A DNA stretch of 64,000 bases. Origin: JBARDN01 sp963755705. Its GTDB lineage: Bacteria > Desulfobacterota > Binatia > Binatales > Binataceae. The stretch's first letter is position 1. Every line of letters starts with the position of its first letter. Below, piece after piece: positions 16,254 to 25,032 of this stretch. The stretch is taken from contig CAVWKW010000002.1 in assembly GCA_963755705.1 (NCBI GenBank), positions 62,001-126,000 on the forward strand, given 5' to 3'. Made by a program: the position numbers and the translations under genes. The notes beneath the pieces were generated by a model. That model saw only the letters and a program-made list of their open reading frames with translations. It was not told the DNA's origin and searched no databases.

Positions 16254-17106
16254 GCTCCTTGACCCGGCCCTCGCTACCGAGCTTTTTAAGATGGGAGCGA
16301 ACCGAACGAGCCGCGGCCGGATGCAGATATTCCGGCACGTCGGTGTAAATCTTCTTGACGATCGTGACCACCTCGAGCGGGCCCTGTGCCAGCGCTTCGA
16401 GGATCTGTCGGTCGCGCAATTCGCGATGCGCAATATACTCGCGAATCTTTTCCTTTGGATTGCGGATGACCGGGCCGTGCGCCGGGTAGATGGTCTCGAG
16501 GTCAAGTTCCAGCAGACGGTGCAAGGAGTCCATATATTGCCCCAAGTCTCCGGTGTCATCCGGGATGACCGTCGTTCCGGCTCCCAGAACCACGTCGCCG
16601 GTGAACAGTGCGCGTTCCTCGACCAGATAATAGCATAGATGGTCAGGCGCGTGGCCGGGAGTATGAATCGCGCGCAGGGTCACGCCGTCGGCCTCGACCA
16701 CAGCGTCGGCGCCGATCGCGGTGATCGAGTCGGACGCGACCTTGTCGTGCCCCGGCCACGGCATCTTGAGCACGGGGATATCGCCGAAACGCTCGCGCGC
16801 ATGAGCGACACCGCCGTCGTGATCCGGATGTGCATGGGTCACCACGATTCGATCGAGCTCACTCGAATGAGACAGCTCCTTCATCGCGTCCACCAGCAGG
16901 TCGGCCCAAATCGGCACGCCCTGCCCGGTGTCGAGCAGGATAGGACGCCGGCTCGAGCCGACGATATAAGTATTGGTGCCGGGTCCGGTAAATGGACCAG
17001 GGTTATGGCCGAGCACGGTTGCGACGCGCGGCGAATGACGCGCGTAGTCCGGCAGCTTCATTCCGATCATTGAATCGGTAACGATCCGCGCGGGCTGCTT
17101 GTCCAT
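16228..17106 (-). CDS. MBL-fold metallo-hydrolase (LACTB2-like)
   Basis: The protein is about 292 residues of the metallo-beta-lactamase fold. The zinc-binding signature VVTHAHPDHDGG is followed by further ligands in HTPGHAPDHLCYYL and FTGDVVLGAG. A C-terminal winged-helix-like region comes after PAHGPVIRNPKEKI. This order, including a helical tail beginning REYIAHRELRDRQILEAL, is typical of the LACTB2/glyoxalase II-like hydrolases. ATG 17106 is chosen over GTG 17130 because GGAGGAAG lies directly upstream. It shares a strand with coaX (44 bases away) and the PDZ gene. The substrate (thioester or RNA) is not resolved. Confidence 0.88.
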   Translation of the reverse strand: MDKQPARIVTDSMIGMKLPDYARHSPRVATVLGHNPGPFTGPGTNTYIVGSSRRPILLDTGQGVPIWADLLVDAMKELSHSSELDRIVVTHAHPDHDGGVAHARERFGDIPVLKMPWPGHDKVASDSITAIGADAVVEADGVTLRAIHTPGHAPDHLCYYLVEERALFTGDVVLGAGTTVIPDDTGDLGQYMDSLHRLLELDLETIYPAHGPVIRNPKEKIREYIAHRELRDRQILEALAQGPLEVVTIVKKIYTDVPEYLHPAAARSVRSHLKKLGSEGRVKEHEQHWSLN

Positions 17107-17149
17107 CGAAACTTCCTCCAAAACTCCCACGAAATTCCCGCGGCTCAGT

Positions 17150-17920
17150 CTACCTGCGGTTGCGCTCGAAAATCAGCCTGAGCCCCTTGAGCGTCAGGAA
17201 CTCGTCCACTTCTTCTATGGTCTCGCTTTCGGGCGCAATCAAGTCCGCCAGGCCGCCGGTTGCAAGCACCCGGGTCTTTTCTCCGCGCTCCTTGCGGATG
17301 CGCTGAACGAGTCCGTCCACCAACGCGGTATAGCCGAAAATCAGGCCTGACTGAATCGAGCCGATAGTCGTGCGGCCCACGGCCTCGCGCGGACGCACCA
17401 GCTCGACCCGATAAAGCTTGGCCGCGCGCGCGATCAGCGCGTCCATCGAGACTCCCAAGCCCGGCGCTATGGCGCCACCGGCATACTCGCCGCGGCCAGT
17501 CACGTAGTCAAACGTGGTCGCGGTGCCGAAATCGACGACGATACACGCGCTCGCGCATTTATCGAACGCGGCGACCGCGTTGACGATTCGATCAGCGCCG
17601 ACCTCTTTGGGATTCTCGTATAGAATCGGCATCCCGGTTTTGATTCCCGGTCCGACCATCAGCGGAGCGCATCGGAAGTAGCGCTCCGACAGTTGCTCCA
17701 TCGCCTGGTTGAGAGGAGGAACCACGCATGCGATCGCGACCCCTTCCGGCTTGAAGCCGGGCTCGATTCCCGCGCCCAGCAGGAGAGTGTTCAAAAGGGC
17801 GCCGTGTTCGTCGGTGGTGCGTTCGGGAACGGTCTGAATCCGCCAATGATGGGTCAGACGATCGCACTCGTAGATTCCGATAACCGTGTGGCTATTGCCT
17901 ACATCAAGCGTGATGAGCAT
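17150..17920 (-). CDS. coaX: Type III pantothenate kinase
   Basis: CoaX phosphorylates pantothenate, the first step from the vitamin to CoA. The 256-residue product begins MLITLDVGNSHTVIGIY, the phosphate-1 motif of the ASKHA fold. It continues with GADRIVNAVAAFD, ACIVVDFGTATTFDYV (phosphate-2 motif with catalytic Asp) and GGAIAPGLGVSMDAL. ATG 17920 is the family start. The longer open frame to 18070 is not family-like. Together with panB and panC 3 kb away on the same strand it covers three of the early CoA steps. Type III kinases lack CoA feedback inhibition. Confidence 0.95.
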   Translation of the reverse strand: MLITLDVGNSHTVIGIYECDRLTHHWRIQTVPERTTDEHGALLNTLLLGAGIEPGFKPEGVAIACVVPPLNQAMEQLSERYFRCAPLMVGPGIKTGMPILYENPKEVGADRIVNAVAAFDKCASACIVVDFGTATTFDYVTGRGEYAGGAIAPGLGVSMDALIARAAKLYRVELVRPREAVGRTTIGSIQSGLIFGYTALVDGLVQRIRKERGEKTRVLATGGLADLIAPESETIEEVDEFLTLKGLRLIFERNRR

Positions 17921-17988
17921 GAATTGACGCTCCGCCGCGGACGCGCGCCGCGGGCGAGAATGATAGTGCGAAGATAATAGCGCCCGCT

Positions 17989-18615
17989 TCAGCGGCCGTG
18001 AAACGACCGCCCGCCTCCGCGAAACGGGAACCCGCCAACGCGCGAGCTGAAATGCGGCGGAATCATCCACGGTCCGGAACCGAACGGCCGCGCGATCGTG
18101 ACCGGAGCCATCGGACGCAGCACCATCGGCACGGCCGGCACGAAATAGGTCGAGGGTCCCATCGGTGCGATAGTGTCGCCCGCGGTGTATATCGGAGCGA
18201 TCGGCGCTTCGGCAATTCCCTGGTTTTCGTAATCCTGCAAGTTGCCGAGGCTCGGGTCGCTCGAGGCCTCATCGGTGTTGCTGGAATTGGACGAAGTTGG
18301 CGCGGCGCTCGGGTCGGATGCGGGATCGGCACTGGAGGCATTCTCGACCGCGGCGGTTCCGGCGGAATCGTCGCCGGGCGGCAGCGCGTCGCACGTCATC
18401 ACCGCGCCGTCAGGGATACAGGCCTGCGGAATCTCGAGCACCTGCTCGGAGAGCTCCCAATCGTCGGGAGCGGGATCTTCGGCCCGCGCGATTCGCGCGG
18501 CGGCCAAAACAATCAGCAGAGCCGGGCAGGCGCCGCCAGCGATCAGAGCAGCGAATCTGCGGACGAATCTGCTCTCGGACCTTCGGGCGGATTTTCGATA
18601 CTCATCCACCGGCAT
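17989..18615 (-). CDS. Hypothetical secreted protein, low complexity
   Basis: A 208-residue protein with a twin-basic N-terminus and hydrophobic segment (about residues 22-42, ending ARIARA) that looks like a signal peptide. The mature part has an acidic Ser/Asp/Ala-rich stretch (about 85-125), then a Pro/Ile/Met-rich segment (IAPMGPSTYFVPAVPMVLRP). It ends Gly/Arg-rich (VGGFPFRGGGRSFHGR). Two cysteines (QACIPDGAVMTC) could form a disulfide. No domain is recognised. ATG 18615 is used. Confidence 0.6.
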   Translation of the reverse strand: MPVDEYRKSARRSESRFVRRFAALIAGGACPALLIVLAAARIARAEDPAPDDWELSEQVLEIPQACIPDGAVMTCDALPPGDDSAGTAAVENASSADPASDPSAAPTSSNSSNTDEASSDPSLGNLQDYENQGIAEAPIAPIYTAGDTIAPMGPSTYFVPAVPMVLRPMAPVTIARPFGSGPWMIPPHFSSRVGGFPFRGGGRSFHGR

Positions 18616-18739
18616 TCCGAGCCGCGCGCGGGCACGCGGCGCTCCTTGATCGAAAGGCTACCACTCGCAATGCGCGTCGCCAAGGCTCGGACCGCCAATG
18701 GGTTTGCAGACGCGCGGAGTCTGGATAAGATTGCCCTCT

Positions 18740-19483
18740 ATGCCGGAAGCAAAAATCGCTCTTGTCACTGGCGCGGGCCGGGGAATCGGCCGCGACATCG
18801 CTCTTGGTCTCGCGCGCGAAGGCTATGCCTGCGGGCTAATCGCACGCACCAAATCGCAGCTCGACGAAACCGCGGATTTGATCCGCAAGGCCGGAGGCAA
18901 GGCGCTCGTCACGCCGACCGACGTCTCGAAGCGTGAGCAGGTGCTCGCCTCGGTCGAGGCGGTCGAGCGCGAGCTCGGTCCAATCGCCGTTTTGATCAAC
19001 AATGCAGGCGCATACCTGAAGAAACCGCTCCTCGAAATCACTGAAGAGGATTTCGATTTCCAGCTCAAGGTCAACACCTACGGTCCGTTCTTCTGCACCC
19101 AGGCGTTGGCGGGCAAGATGGCCGAGCGCGGACACGGCACGATCATTTTCGTGCTCGGGTCGGAGACGCGCGGCGGCCCTGCGCAGTACTCGGCCTACAC
19201 GGCGTCCAAGGTGGCGCAGCGCGCGATCGCGGAATCGGTAGCCTACGAGTTTATGCATCGCGGGATCCACGCGGCGGCGCTCGACGTCAACGGCGCGGTG
19301 GACAGCGCGCGAGTGCGCGAGGCGATGCCGGACACCGATCCGTCGCACTTCGTCGCTCCGGCGCAAATCTGCGCCGAGATTGTTCATCTGATCAATCAGC
19401 CGAGAAGCTCGTGGACCTTTCAGGTGGACCTGCGCTCCTACGTCCAATGGCGTCCGCGCGTGGCAGCGAAGAAGAAACCGTAA
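18740..19483 (+). CDS. Short-chain dehydrogenase/reductase
   Basis: A 247-residue classical SDR oxidoreductase. It has the cofactor motif TGAGRGIGRDIA (about 11-22), the NNAGAYLKKP structural motif, and the active-site pattern with Ser in LGSETRGG and YSAYTASK (Tyr and Lys). An Arg after the second strand (LIARTKSQ) suggests NADP(H) use. ATG 18740 is preferred over an upstream in-frame start because homology begins at MPEAKIALVTGAG. The substrate is unknown. The neighbouring tRNA marks a change of gene character downstream. Confidence 0.9.
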   Translation: MPEAKIALVTGAGRGIGRDIALGLAREGYACGLIARTKSQLDETADLIRKAGGKALVTPTDVSKREQVLASVEAVERELGPIAVLINNAGAYLKKPLLEITEEDFDFQLKVNTYGPFFCTQALAGKMAERGHGTIIFVLGSETRGGPAQYSAYTASKVAQRAIAESVAYEFMHRGIHAAALDVNGAVDSARVREAMPDTDPSHFVAPAQICAEIVHLINQPRSSWTFQVDLRSYVQWRPRVAAKKKP

Positions 19484-19569
19484 GCGCGTCTCGCGCGGCG
19501 GCGATTCATCTTGTGGAGTAGTCGCGGCGAAAATTATACTGTCGGGTCCGATGTTCGCGAACTCACGGT

Positions 19570-19646
19570 CGGGGTGTGGCGCAGACTGGTAGCGCACTCG
19601 CTTGGGGTGCGAGTGGTCGCCGGTTCAAATCCGGCCACCCCGACCA
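19570..19646 (+). tRNA. tRNA-Pro (anticodon GGG)
   Basis: A complete 77-base cloverleaf with encoded CCA. The acceptor stem is CGGGGTG/CACCCCG with discriminator A43-side and 3' CCA at 19644-19646. The D-arm is GGCGC...GCGC(A). The anticodon stem CTCGC/GCGAG closes the loop TTGGGGT, giving anticodon GGG. The T-arm is GCCGG-TTCAAAT-CCGGC. It lies between a housekeeping-type region and the long polysaccharide locus, a common integration point for islands. No second copy of the 3' end was noticed in this window. Confidence 0.95.
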
Positions 19647-19845
19647 AACTTTCCTCGACCACGCAGGTAAGCCGCATTCCAACATCGGCGCAAGTTTGAA
19701 AACGATATCGCCCACGCGTTCCCGGTGCGCCAATACGTCCATGACGAGTCAATGAGCGCTGCACCCTCGCACACGGACCTACGGTGACTGTGGGGGATTT
19801 TGTGGGACTCTCGACAAATGTCAGTATCGCCCGGTGGGACGCGGG

Positions 19846-21450
19846 ATGAAATCAGCCGGGGATTACGCCGACGAGTTCGAGGCACCGGTCGGCGAGATTG
19901 GAAGTCATCGGCGCCGCAGTTTGCTGCGATGGGCGCCGTCCGCAGTGCTCATGATCGTGATATTGGCGGATTGTATCAATTTTGCCGGGACTGATCTTTG
20001 GATGCATATTCGGTTCGGGCAGTTCGTTCTTCAGAACCACTATCTGCTGCGCCACGATATTTACTCATACTCCGCACCCGGCTCGCCGTGGTTCAACCAT
20101 GAATGGCTGGCCGATACGCTGCTGGCGCTTTCGTATAATTCCGGCGGGGTGATCGGACTCAAGCTGATGAAGTTCATCTGCGCCTGCGCGATCGTCGTCC
20201 TGATGGCAGATGGGATCGCGGAGACCGGCGCCAGCTACGCGGTTCAGATGGGGACGCTGCTGTGCGCCGCGATTGCGATCATGCTGCAAGTGCAGTTCCG
20301 GCCGCAGCTCTTTGACTATGTTTGCCTGGCTGCGATTCTTGCGCTGTTGAATCGTCACGCGCGCAAACGCGCAGCGCCGCTGTGGCTCGTGATTCCAATC
20401 ATGACGCTGTGGGCGAACCTGCATGGCGGATTTCTCGCTGGAGTGGCGGTGCTCGCGATATACACCGCCGTATCGGGGGTGAAGGATTGGTTCTTTCGCC
20501 GGGAATGGCGTAGTGCCGCGTATCTGTCGCTGCTCACTTTGGCCGCAATGCTCGCGACTCTGATCAATCCTTTCGGTATCCAGCTTTGGTATGTCGTGCT
20601 GACCAAATTCAGAGAGCCGATCGTTGCGATGAACCTGAACCTGGAATTTCAGAGCCTGCCGGATCATCTGGCCGCGAGCGGAGCCTTCCAGATCGCCGCA
20701 ACTTATTTCTTCCCGACGCTGATCACCTTAGCTGGCCTGGTTGCCTTTCTGATCGCGCCCACAACTGACGATCTGCCATTGGTCGCGATCGCCTTGATGA
20801 TGACCTTCGGATGGATTTATGCGATCCGCAACATGGCCTTCGCCGTGATCGCGTGGACCGCACCGCTCGCGCATCATCTCGATCTCGCGCTGAGCCGGTC
20901 AGGTGGCGCCGCAAGCGCCAGCGAAAAATCCGAGCTGAACGCTCGCGCGCCGATGTTTCTTCAACTGCCGATGCTCGCCGTGTCCGCGGTGCTGGTGGCG
21001 GGTCCTGCGAGCCTGTTCTCTGCGCGTCTTCCGGCCCATGCACAATTTCCAGTCGGCGCGGTCGCGTTCGCGCAGCGCAATGGGCTCCGAGGAAACATCC
21101 TGACGACCTACGAATGGGGTGGATACGTCGTCTGGCACGAGGTGCCACCCTCAAAAATATTCTTCGACAGCTTTGATGAACGATATCCTGACGGCGTGCA
21201 GTACTCGTATATCGGATTTCTCAATGGAGGCGAAGCTGGTGAGGCGGCCACGCTCGCCGAATATCCGCACGATTTCGTTTTGATCCCTACGGCATCAGCG
21301 CAGGACCGCTTCATGACCGCGCGCAAGGATTGGAGTCTGATTTATCGTGATCCGGCGGCGTCACTGTTCGCTCGAGCGAAATCTCCTGCCGCCAAGGTCG
21401 CCGGAGTCCCGGAACTTCTCGCCGCTGCGCCGCCCAGCCTGTTTCCGTGA
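19846..21450 (+). CDS. Polytopic membrane protein, GT-C-like
   Basis: A protein of about 534 residues with roughly ten membrane segments spread from about residue 30 to 400, followed by a C-terminal soluble domain (about 405-534). The first periplasmic loop, ending WFNHEWLADTLLALSY, and the segment before it (DLWMHIRFGQF) have the Asp/His/Glu pattern of GT-C glycosyltransferases that use polyprenyl-phosphate sugars. An exact family could not be named. ATG 19846 or GTG 19834 could be the start. It is the first gene after the tRNA, on the same strand as the downstream EPS arm but separated from it by 5 kb of minus-strand genes. Confidence 0.75.
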   Translation: MKSAGDYADEFEAPVGEIGSHRRRSLLRWAPSAVLMIVILADCINFAGTDLWMHIRFGQFVLQNHYLLRHDIYSYSAPGSPWFNHEWLADTLLALSYNSGGVIGLKLMKFICACAIVVLMADGIAETGASYAVQMGTLLCAAIAIMLQVQFRPQLFDYVCLAAILALLNRHARKRAAPLWLVIPIMTLWANLHGGFLAGVAVLAIYTAVSGVKDWFFRREWRSAAYLSLLTLAAMLATLINPFGIQLWYVVLTKFREPIVAMNLNLEFQSLPDHLAASGAFQIAATYFFPTLITLAGLVAFLIAPTTDDLPLVAIALMMTFGWIYAIRNMAFAVIAWTAPLAHHLDLALSRSGGAASASEKSELNARAPMFLQLPMLAVSAVLVAGPASLFSARLPAHAQFPVGAVAFAQRNGLRGNILTTYEWGGYVVWHEVPPSKIFFDSFDERYPDGVQYSYIGFLNGGEAGEAATLAEYPHDFVLIPTASAQDRFMTARKDWSLIYRDPAASLFARAKSPAAKVAGVPELLAAAPPSLFP

Positions 21451-21757
21451 TCGTCACCAAGCATGGAACTGGACCCGCTCAGGCGTGAGAGCGAGGCGCT
21501 GGTTCGAAGGTGTTTGCACTGCTGCTCCGTTCATTGAGGCATGCGAACACTGCGGCCCGAACGCATCCGGATAGCCTTCACGGCAGGCCTGTGAGGTTTA
21601 GGCAACGGCCGTGCACCGGACGATAGAGGCGCAAGATTCATATTATCTTCCCATTCGTCGAGCGATACATTTCGGTACGCGATCGCACCGAGCAGAGCTA
21701 TCGCGAGCGCCTCGAGAATAAGGACTGCAGACGAGCAGGCATCTTTGAGGGCATGCA
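21451..21757. other. Intergenic stretch, nothing recognised
   Basis: About 300 bases after the membrane-protein stop overlap the candidate small minus-strand gene (21531-21758). No RNA gene, repeat or clear promoter was seen. It separates two genes of opposite direction and could contain a terminator for both, but no hairpin with a U-tract was found. Confidence 0.35.
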
Positions 21758-21758
21758 T
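21531..21758 (-). CDS. Candidate small membrane protein (75 aa)
   Basis: The frame from ATG 21758 encodes one membrane segment (about residues 10-28, AVLILEALAIALLGAIAY) followed by a positively charged Pro/Arg-rich tail. A weak GCGAGG precedes the ATG. No family is recognised and the tail is compositionally biased, so it could be spurious. It lies next to the HTH gene, in opposite orientation. Confidence 0.35.
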   Translation of the reverse strand: MHALKDACSSAVLILEALAIALLGAIAYRNVSLDEWEDNMNLAPLSSGARPLPKPHRPAVKAIRMRSGRSVRMPQ

Positions 21759-21944
21759 GGTTGTACCTCGCTGCCCCCCAACGATGCCGGAATTTTGCCG
21801 CATTTCGCGGCGGAACGTTGTTACCAGAGAGCATTACACCCGGTTTTGACGGTAGAATTCACCGTTGCACTAATTTGAGATGTCAGGGCGCACAACGCTG
21901 CAAAAATTAGGGAGTAGAACTGTGACAGCAGCAAGCGTACCTAA

Positions 21945-22202
21945 ATGAACAAGCAACATCGCGACGTTCGCACTCTGTTCGCAAGCAGGGGAAGTTCCGA
22001 AGTGCATAGTTTCGGGAAGATCCTGACAATCTCTGAGGTCGCGCAGATTCTGCGAATGCATCGCAACACGGTCTATAGGCTGGTGAAACGCGGAGACCTG
22101 CCCGGCTTTAAGATCGGAGATAACTGGAGGGTCGACGAGAAGGCACTCCGAACGCTCCTTGCGCGCGAGTCCGACCGAAAGGTTTTATCTCCGAAGAGTT
22201 GA
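21945..22202 (+). CDS. Excisionase-type HTH DNA-binding protein, copy A
   Basis: An 85-residue protein whose C-terminal two thirds is a winged HTH of the MerR/excisionase group: ILTISEVAQILRMHRNTVYRLVKRG, then GFKIGDNWRVDEKALRTLL. The second part is the wing plus the W-containing hairpin typical of the DNA-binding domain, excisionase family. No effector domain is present. ATG 21945 is used. It is highly similar to the protein at 60263-60463 (LTISEV...YRLVKRG...PGFKIGD.WRV) and related to that at 59597-59866. It stands beside the polysaccharide locus, suggesting local regulation, though an excisionase-like recombination role cannot be excluded. No integrase gene was seen. Confidence 0.85.
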   Translation: MNKQHRDVRTLFASRGSSEVHSFGKILTISEVAQILRMHRNTVYRLVKRGDLPGFKIGDNWRVDEKALRTLLARESDRKVLSPKS

Positions 22203-22287
22203 AGTTCCCGCCGACCGCAAGGCTGGCGCCCTGTCGCGGCGTCTTAACCAACAGCCGACCGCTCTCAAAGAAACTCGTTACGATCGC

Positions 22288-23667
22288 TTAGCGAGCCAGG
22301 CGGCGCCATGCGCAGACCCGCATCGTCTCGAGCATGATCTGAAAATCGAACAGAAAGCTGGCGTGTTTTACGTAGTAGAGATCGCGAGCAAACACTTCGC
22401 TGCGATCTTCGACGCTGGCTGCGTAATCACATCGAACCTGCGCCCATCCGGTAATTCCCGGCTTCACGAGATGGCGCAATCCAAAGTGCGGAAGAGTAGC
22501 TTTTAGTTCGTCTACCTGCAGTGGATGAAATGGCCGAGGACCCACCAAACTCATCTCGCCCCGGATCACGTTGATCAATTGAGGGAGTTCGTCGAGATGC
22601 AGCTCGCGCATGATTTTGCCGACTCGGGTAACGCGGGGATCGGCATTGCCGGTTGACCAAGACGATGCTTCATCAGACGCGGCCGTCTCCACATACATCG
22701 AACGAAACTTGAACATAGTGAACGGTCGCTGGTTCTCGCCGATTCGCACTTGTGTGTATATCGCTGGTCCCGACGAATCGAGCTTGATAGCTAGCATCGT
22801 CAAAAGCGTCACCGGGAGGGTCACTATCAAGGCAAAGCAGGCCAGGATTAAGTCACGCGTCCGGCGGCCGGCGTATCCGATGCCGGACAACGACAACATG
22901 CGGGAGGTCGCAAAATCAGAGATCGTGTCAGCGCCCAGGATCACTTTTCCGTAAGCGCGTTCAGAAAAGAATCGCAATTCCTCGATCGAGATTTTTTGCT
23001 CCCGGCAAAGTCCAAGAAACTGCACCGCGTAATGGCTATCCAGGAGTTCCGGATCCACCAGTATTTTCCTTGGGTACGAACCCGACTGACCTCTGACTGC
23101 CAAGGCTGCATAAGCTTTTTCCAGCGAATCTCCGATCCATAGAAAGTCGAAACAAAGATCCTTGCGGCGCTCGTTTTCCGTCGTGAGTTCTCGGCGGAGG
23201 GGATCACGCGCGACGATCCCCAAAAGCGTGCTCGGATTGGCGGGAATGGAGGAATGCTGGATCGCCAATCGGGCAAGGAGCACGAACAACACGGTTAGAA
23301 GCGTGTGTGCGATCATCAGACGGGGATTGAGATTCAAAACATGGGTTCCCGCCGTGACCACTCCGACGATAACAAGCAGAATACCCGTCGCCTGGACCAA
23401 GTTCAGCAACAAAGCCCCGGTAAAGCTCATCAAAGCCGAGTCGTAAAGATCCATTACATAGAATATCGCCATGTAAAGGGACACGACCGCAGTGGTTTGA
23501 AAGATCAGCGCGCTCAGCGTTAGCGGTTCGCCCAGCGAGGCACAATTCACGATGACGAGGAAGACGGTGCTCAGTCCCAGCCACAGCAGCTCAGCGCTGA
23601 ATGTAATCAGAGTACGCGGACCAATATATATGCCGCCTATAGACATATTATTAGGCAGCCGCCTCAT
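22288..23667 (-). CDS. Polyprenyl-phosphate sugar-1-phosphate transferase (priming transferase)
   Basis: About 459 residues with four N-terminal membrane segments, a central CoA-binding/Rossmann-like soluble region, and a C-terminal bacterial sugar transferase domain. The catalytic domain shows the amphipathic membrane hook (RDLILACFALIVTLPVTLLTMLAIKLDSSGPAIY), VRIGENQRPFTMFKFRSMY, the conserved RxHLDELPQLINVIRGEMSLVGPRP, and LVKPGITGWAQV. These are features of PssA/WbaP-type transferases, which start polysaccharide repeats on undecaprenyl phosphate. The family that accompanies exosortase systems fits well. ATG 23667 is preferred. The frame runs back to TTG 23724, and ATG 23646 is also possible. 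Confidence 0.9.
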   Translation of the reverse strand: MRRLPNNMSIGGIYIGPRTLITFSAELLWLGLSTVFLVIVNCASLGEPLTLSALIFQTTAVVSLYMAIFYVMDLYDSALMSFTGALLLNLVQATGILLVIVGVVTAGTHVLNLNPRLMIAHTLLTVLFVLLARLAIQHSSIPANPSTLLGIVARDPLRRELTTENERRKDLCFDFLWIGDSLEKAYAALAVRGQSGSYPRKILVDPELLDSHYAVQFLGLCREQKISIEELRFFSERAYGKVILGADTISDFATSRMLSLSGIGYAGRRTRDLILACFALIVTLPVTLLTMLAIKLDSSGPAIYTQVRIGENQRPFTMFKFRSMYVETAASDEASSWSTGNADPRVTRVGKIMRELHLDELPQLINVIRGEMSLVGPRPFHPLQVDELKATLPHFGLRHLVKPGITGWAQVRCDYAASVEDRSEVFARDLYYVKHASFLFDFQIMLETMRVCAWRRLAR

Positions 23668-23976
23668 TTTGCGGGTGTAGGCGATCTTTATTACCGCCGA
23701 ATGATCGAAGAAAAATCCTGTCAATGACTGTGACGAGAACCATGTTTAGGACACAACAAAGACCATCATGGCGAAGACTGGAATTTGGTTCTGTCAGAAT
23801 GCAAAGACGCCGTTTCGAGGCGAGTGCGAATTCACCGTAAAAGAATGATCAGCGGCTCGTGCTGCCCTGCTCTCGCGGCAACGCCAGCGCGATCCGATTC
23901 AGCATCGACAGCCAATATCCGAGTATCGATTGGTCTAGCTTAGCGATACTCGGCGAGCAGACTGGACAAAGGGACC
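23668..23976. other. Upstream region of the priming transferase, nothing specific
   Basis: About 309 bases lie between the priming transferase start and the next minus-strand gene. No gene or strong repeat was found. It is where a promoter for the transferase should lie, but no confident -35/-10 or -24/-12 pair was recognised by eye. Confidence 0.35.
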
Positions 23977-24312
23977 TTAGCCAGGAGTCAGTCGCCGAAC
24001 GAAGACGGCCCCGCCGACCAAGCCGAAACCTACCAAAATGAGAGGTAACCCGGAATCGGTGGCGGGCCGGGGATGCGTACTTCCAGTGCCATCCCCTGCC
24101 GCCTGCGTCGGACCCGTAGGCGCGAATTCTGGCGCGGGCGCGCTACGGGTCAAATACCTGACCGAAATTGGAGACACGGCTTCCCGAGCGGTATAGCTGT
24201 CATTAAACAGCTCGCGCTTGGCGCCGATCGCGATAGGCGAAAGCCCGAAAAAGACGACCGCAAGAACGGTAGCCACGAATCGGGGGCGCGCCCATTTTTT
24301 CCAAAATCGCAT
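23977..24312 (-). CDS. Small protein with signal peptide and C-terminal anchor (exosortase-substrate-like)
   Basis: A 111-residue protein with an N-terminal signal peptide (hydrophobic residues about 13-30) and a short Pro/Ala/Thr/Gly-rich mature part. The C-terminal tail runs TDSGLPLILVGFGLVG and then a hydrophobic span ending in VFVRR. That layout (motif, membrane span, basic end) is that of exosortase sorting signals. In place of PEP the motif is TDSG, closest in style to the VPDSG-type signals of other exosortase systems. No enzymatic domain. It sits next to the classic PEP-CTERM protein and 0.7 kb from the exosortase gene. Confidence 0.7.
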   Translation of the reverse strand: MRFWKKWARPRFVATVLAVVFFGLSPIAIGAKRELFNDSYTAREAVSPISVRYLTRSAPAPEFAPTGPTQAAGDGTGSTHPRPATDSGLPLILVGFGLVGGAVFVRRLTPG

Positions 24313-24327
24313 CCGATTATTTATCGA

Positions 24328-24723
24328 CTAGTTTGAGCCTGTTTCGGATTGCTGACGCTTGGAAGCTCTGCGACGGCTCTCGAGAAGGATCAAGCCCGAT
24401 AGTCCGACTGCGAAGAGGATTATTGAATTGGGTTCCGGAGTCGGGGAACCGCCAACTGGATCGCCACCGGTAGAAGAGCGGCCGCGATTTGCCCCCGAGT
24501 TGCCAGCGTACGGACCGCTGCTTGAGTTCTTTCTCGAGATGGCGTTGTCGCGATGATCGGGCTGGTCGAGTATGATGTTCCGGAGATTGGATCCGGATTC
24601 GGCCATACTGCCCGAGGCAACGATACCCGCTGGCACTGACGGATAGGTCGCTGCATTGACGATCGGCGGCATCATGAAGGCCGCGATCGCGATTCCTGCG
24701 ATGGTGGTGACGGACTTGAGCAT
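24328..24723 (-). CDS. PEP-CTERM sorting-signal protein
   Basis: A 131-residue exported protein. ATG 24723, with an ACGAGG ribosome site, begins a signal peptide (about residues 2-24, ending NAA). The mature part is Ser/Asn/Gly-rich with no domain. The C-terminus is a textbook PEP-CTERM signal: PTPEPNSIILFAVGLSG, continuing to LESRRR. Such proteins are recognised and cleaved by the membrane exosortase and become part of the extracellular matrix. Adjacency to an exosortase gene supports it strongly. The frame is open upstream to 24873 but without a good start. Confidence 0.88.
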   Translation of the reverse strand: MLKSVTTIAGIAIAAFMMPPIVNAATYPSVPAGIVASGSMAESGSNLRNIILDQPDHRDNAISRKNSSSGPYAGNSGANRGRSSTGGDPVGGSPTPEPNSIILFAVGLSGLILLESRRRASKRQQSETGSN

Positions 24724-25032
24724 GTGGAACCTCGTTAACGTTTGGTTACGTAGGTTGATACTACTATCCCCAGCAAACGAGATCGATCGTTTAGTGGCTA
24801 CACGAGCCAATTCCGACTCCCCAAGAGGGTGCGTTTTCCCGGCGCTGTCGTACCCTTCGGGTAATTCTGACATTCGGCATTTTAAAACGGCGCGGAACTC
24901 AGGTTTTAGTGGCTAAAAGGCTTGCGTTGTGATTTGCCGGCGCGGCGCCGGTCCACGGCACCTCCGCCAACTCGAATATGCCTTTTGAGCGGGTGACCGT
25001 CGCTCTTTTGTGGTCCGAACCCGCGGCAACCG
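24724..25032. promoter_or_regulatory. PEP-CTERM gene upstream region with an 11-base direct repeat
   Basis: About 309 bases lie between the exosortase stop and the PEP-CTERM gene start, both on the minus strand. TTTAGTGGCTA occurs twice, at 24790-24800 and 24905-24915, 115 bases apart. A perfect CCGGCGC/GCGCCGG palindrome is at 24937-24951. The repeats could be operator sites for a local regulator and the palindrome part of an exosortase terminator; neither can be shown from sequence alone. Confidence 0.35.
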
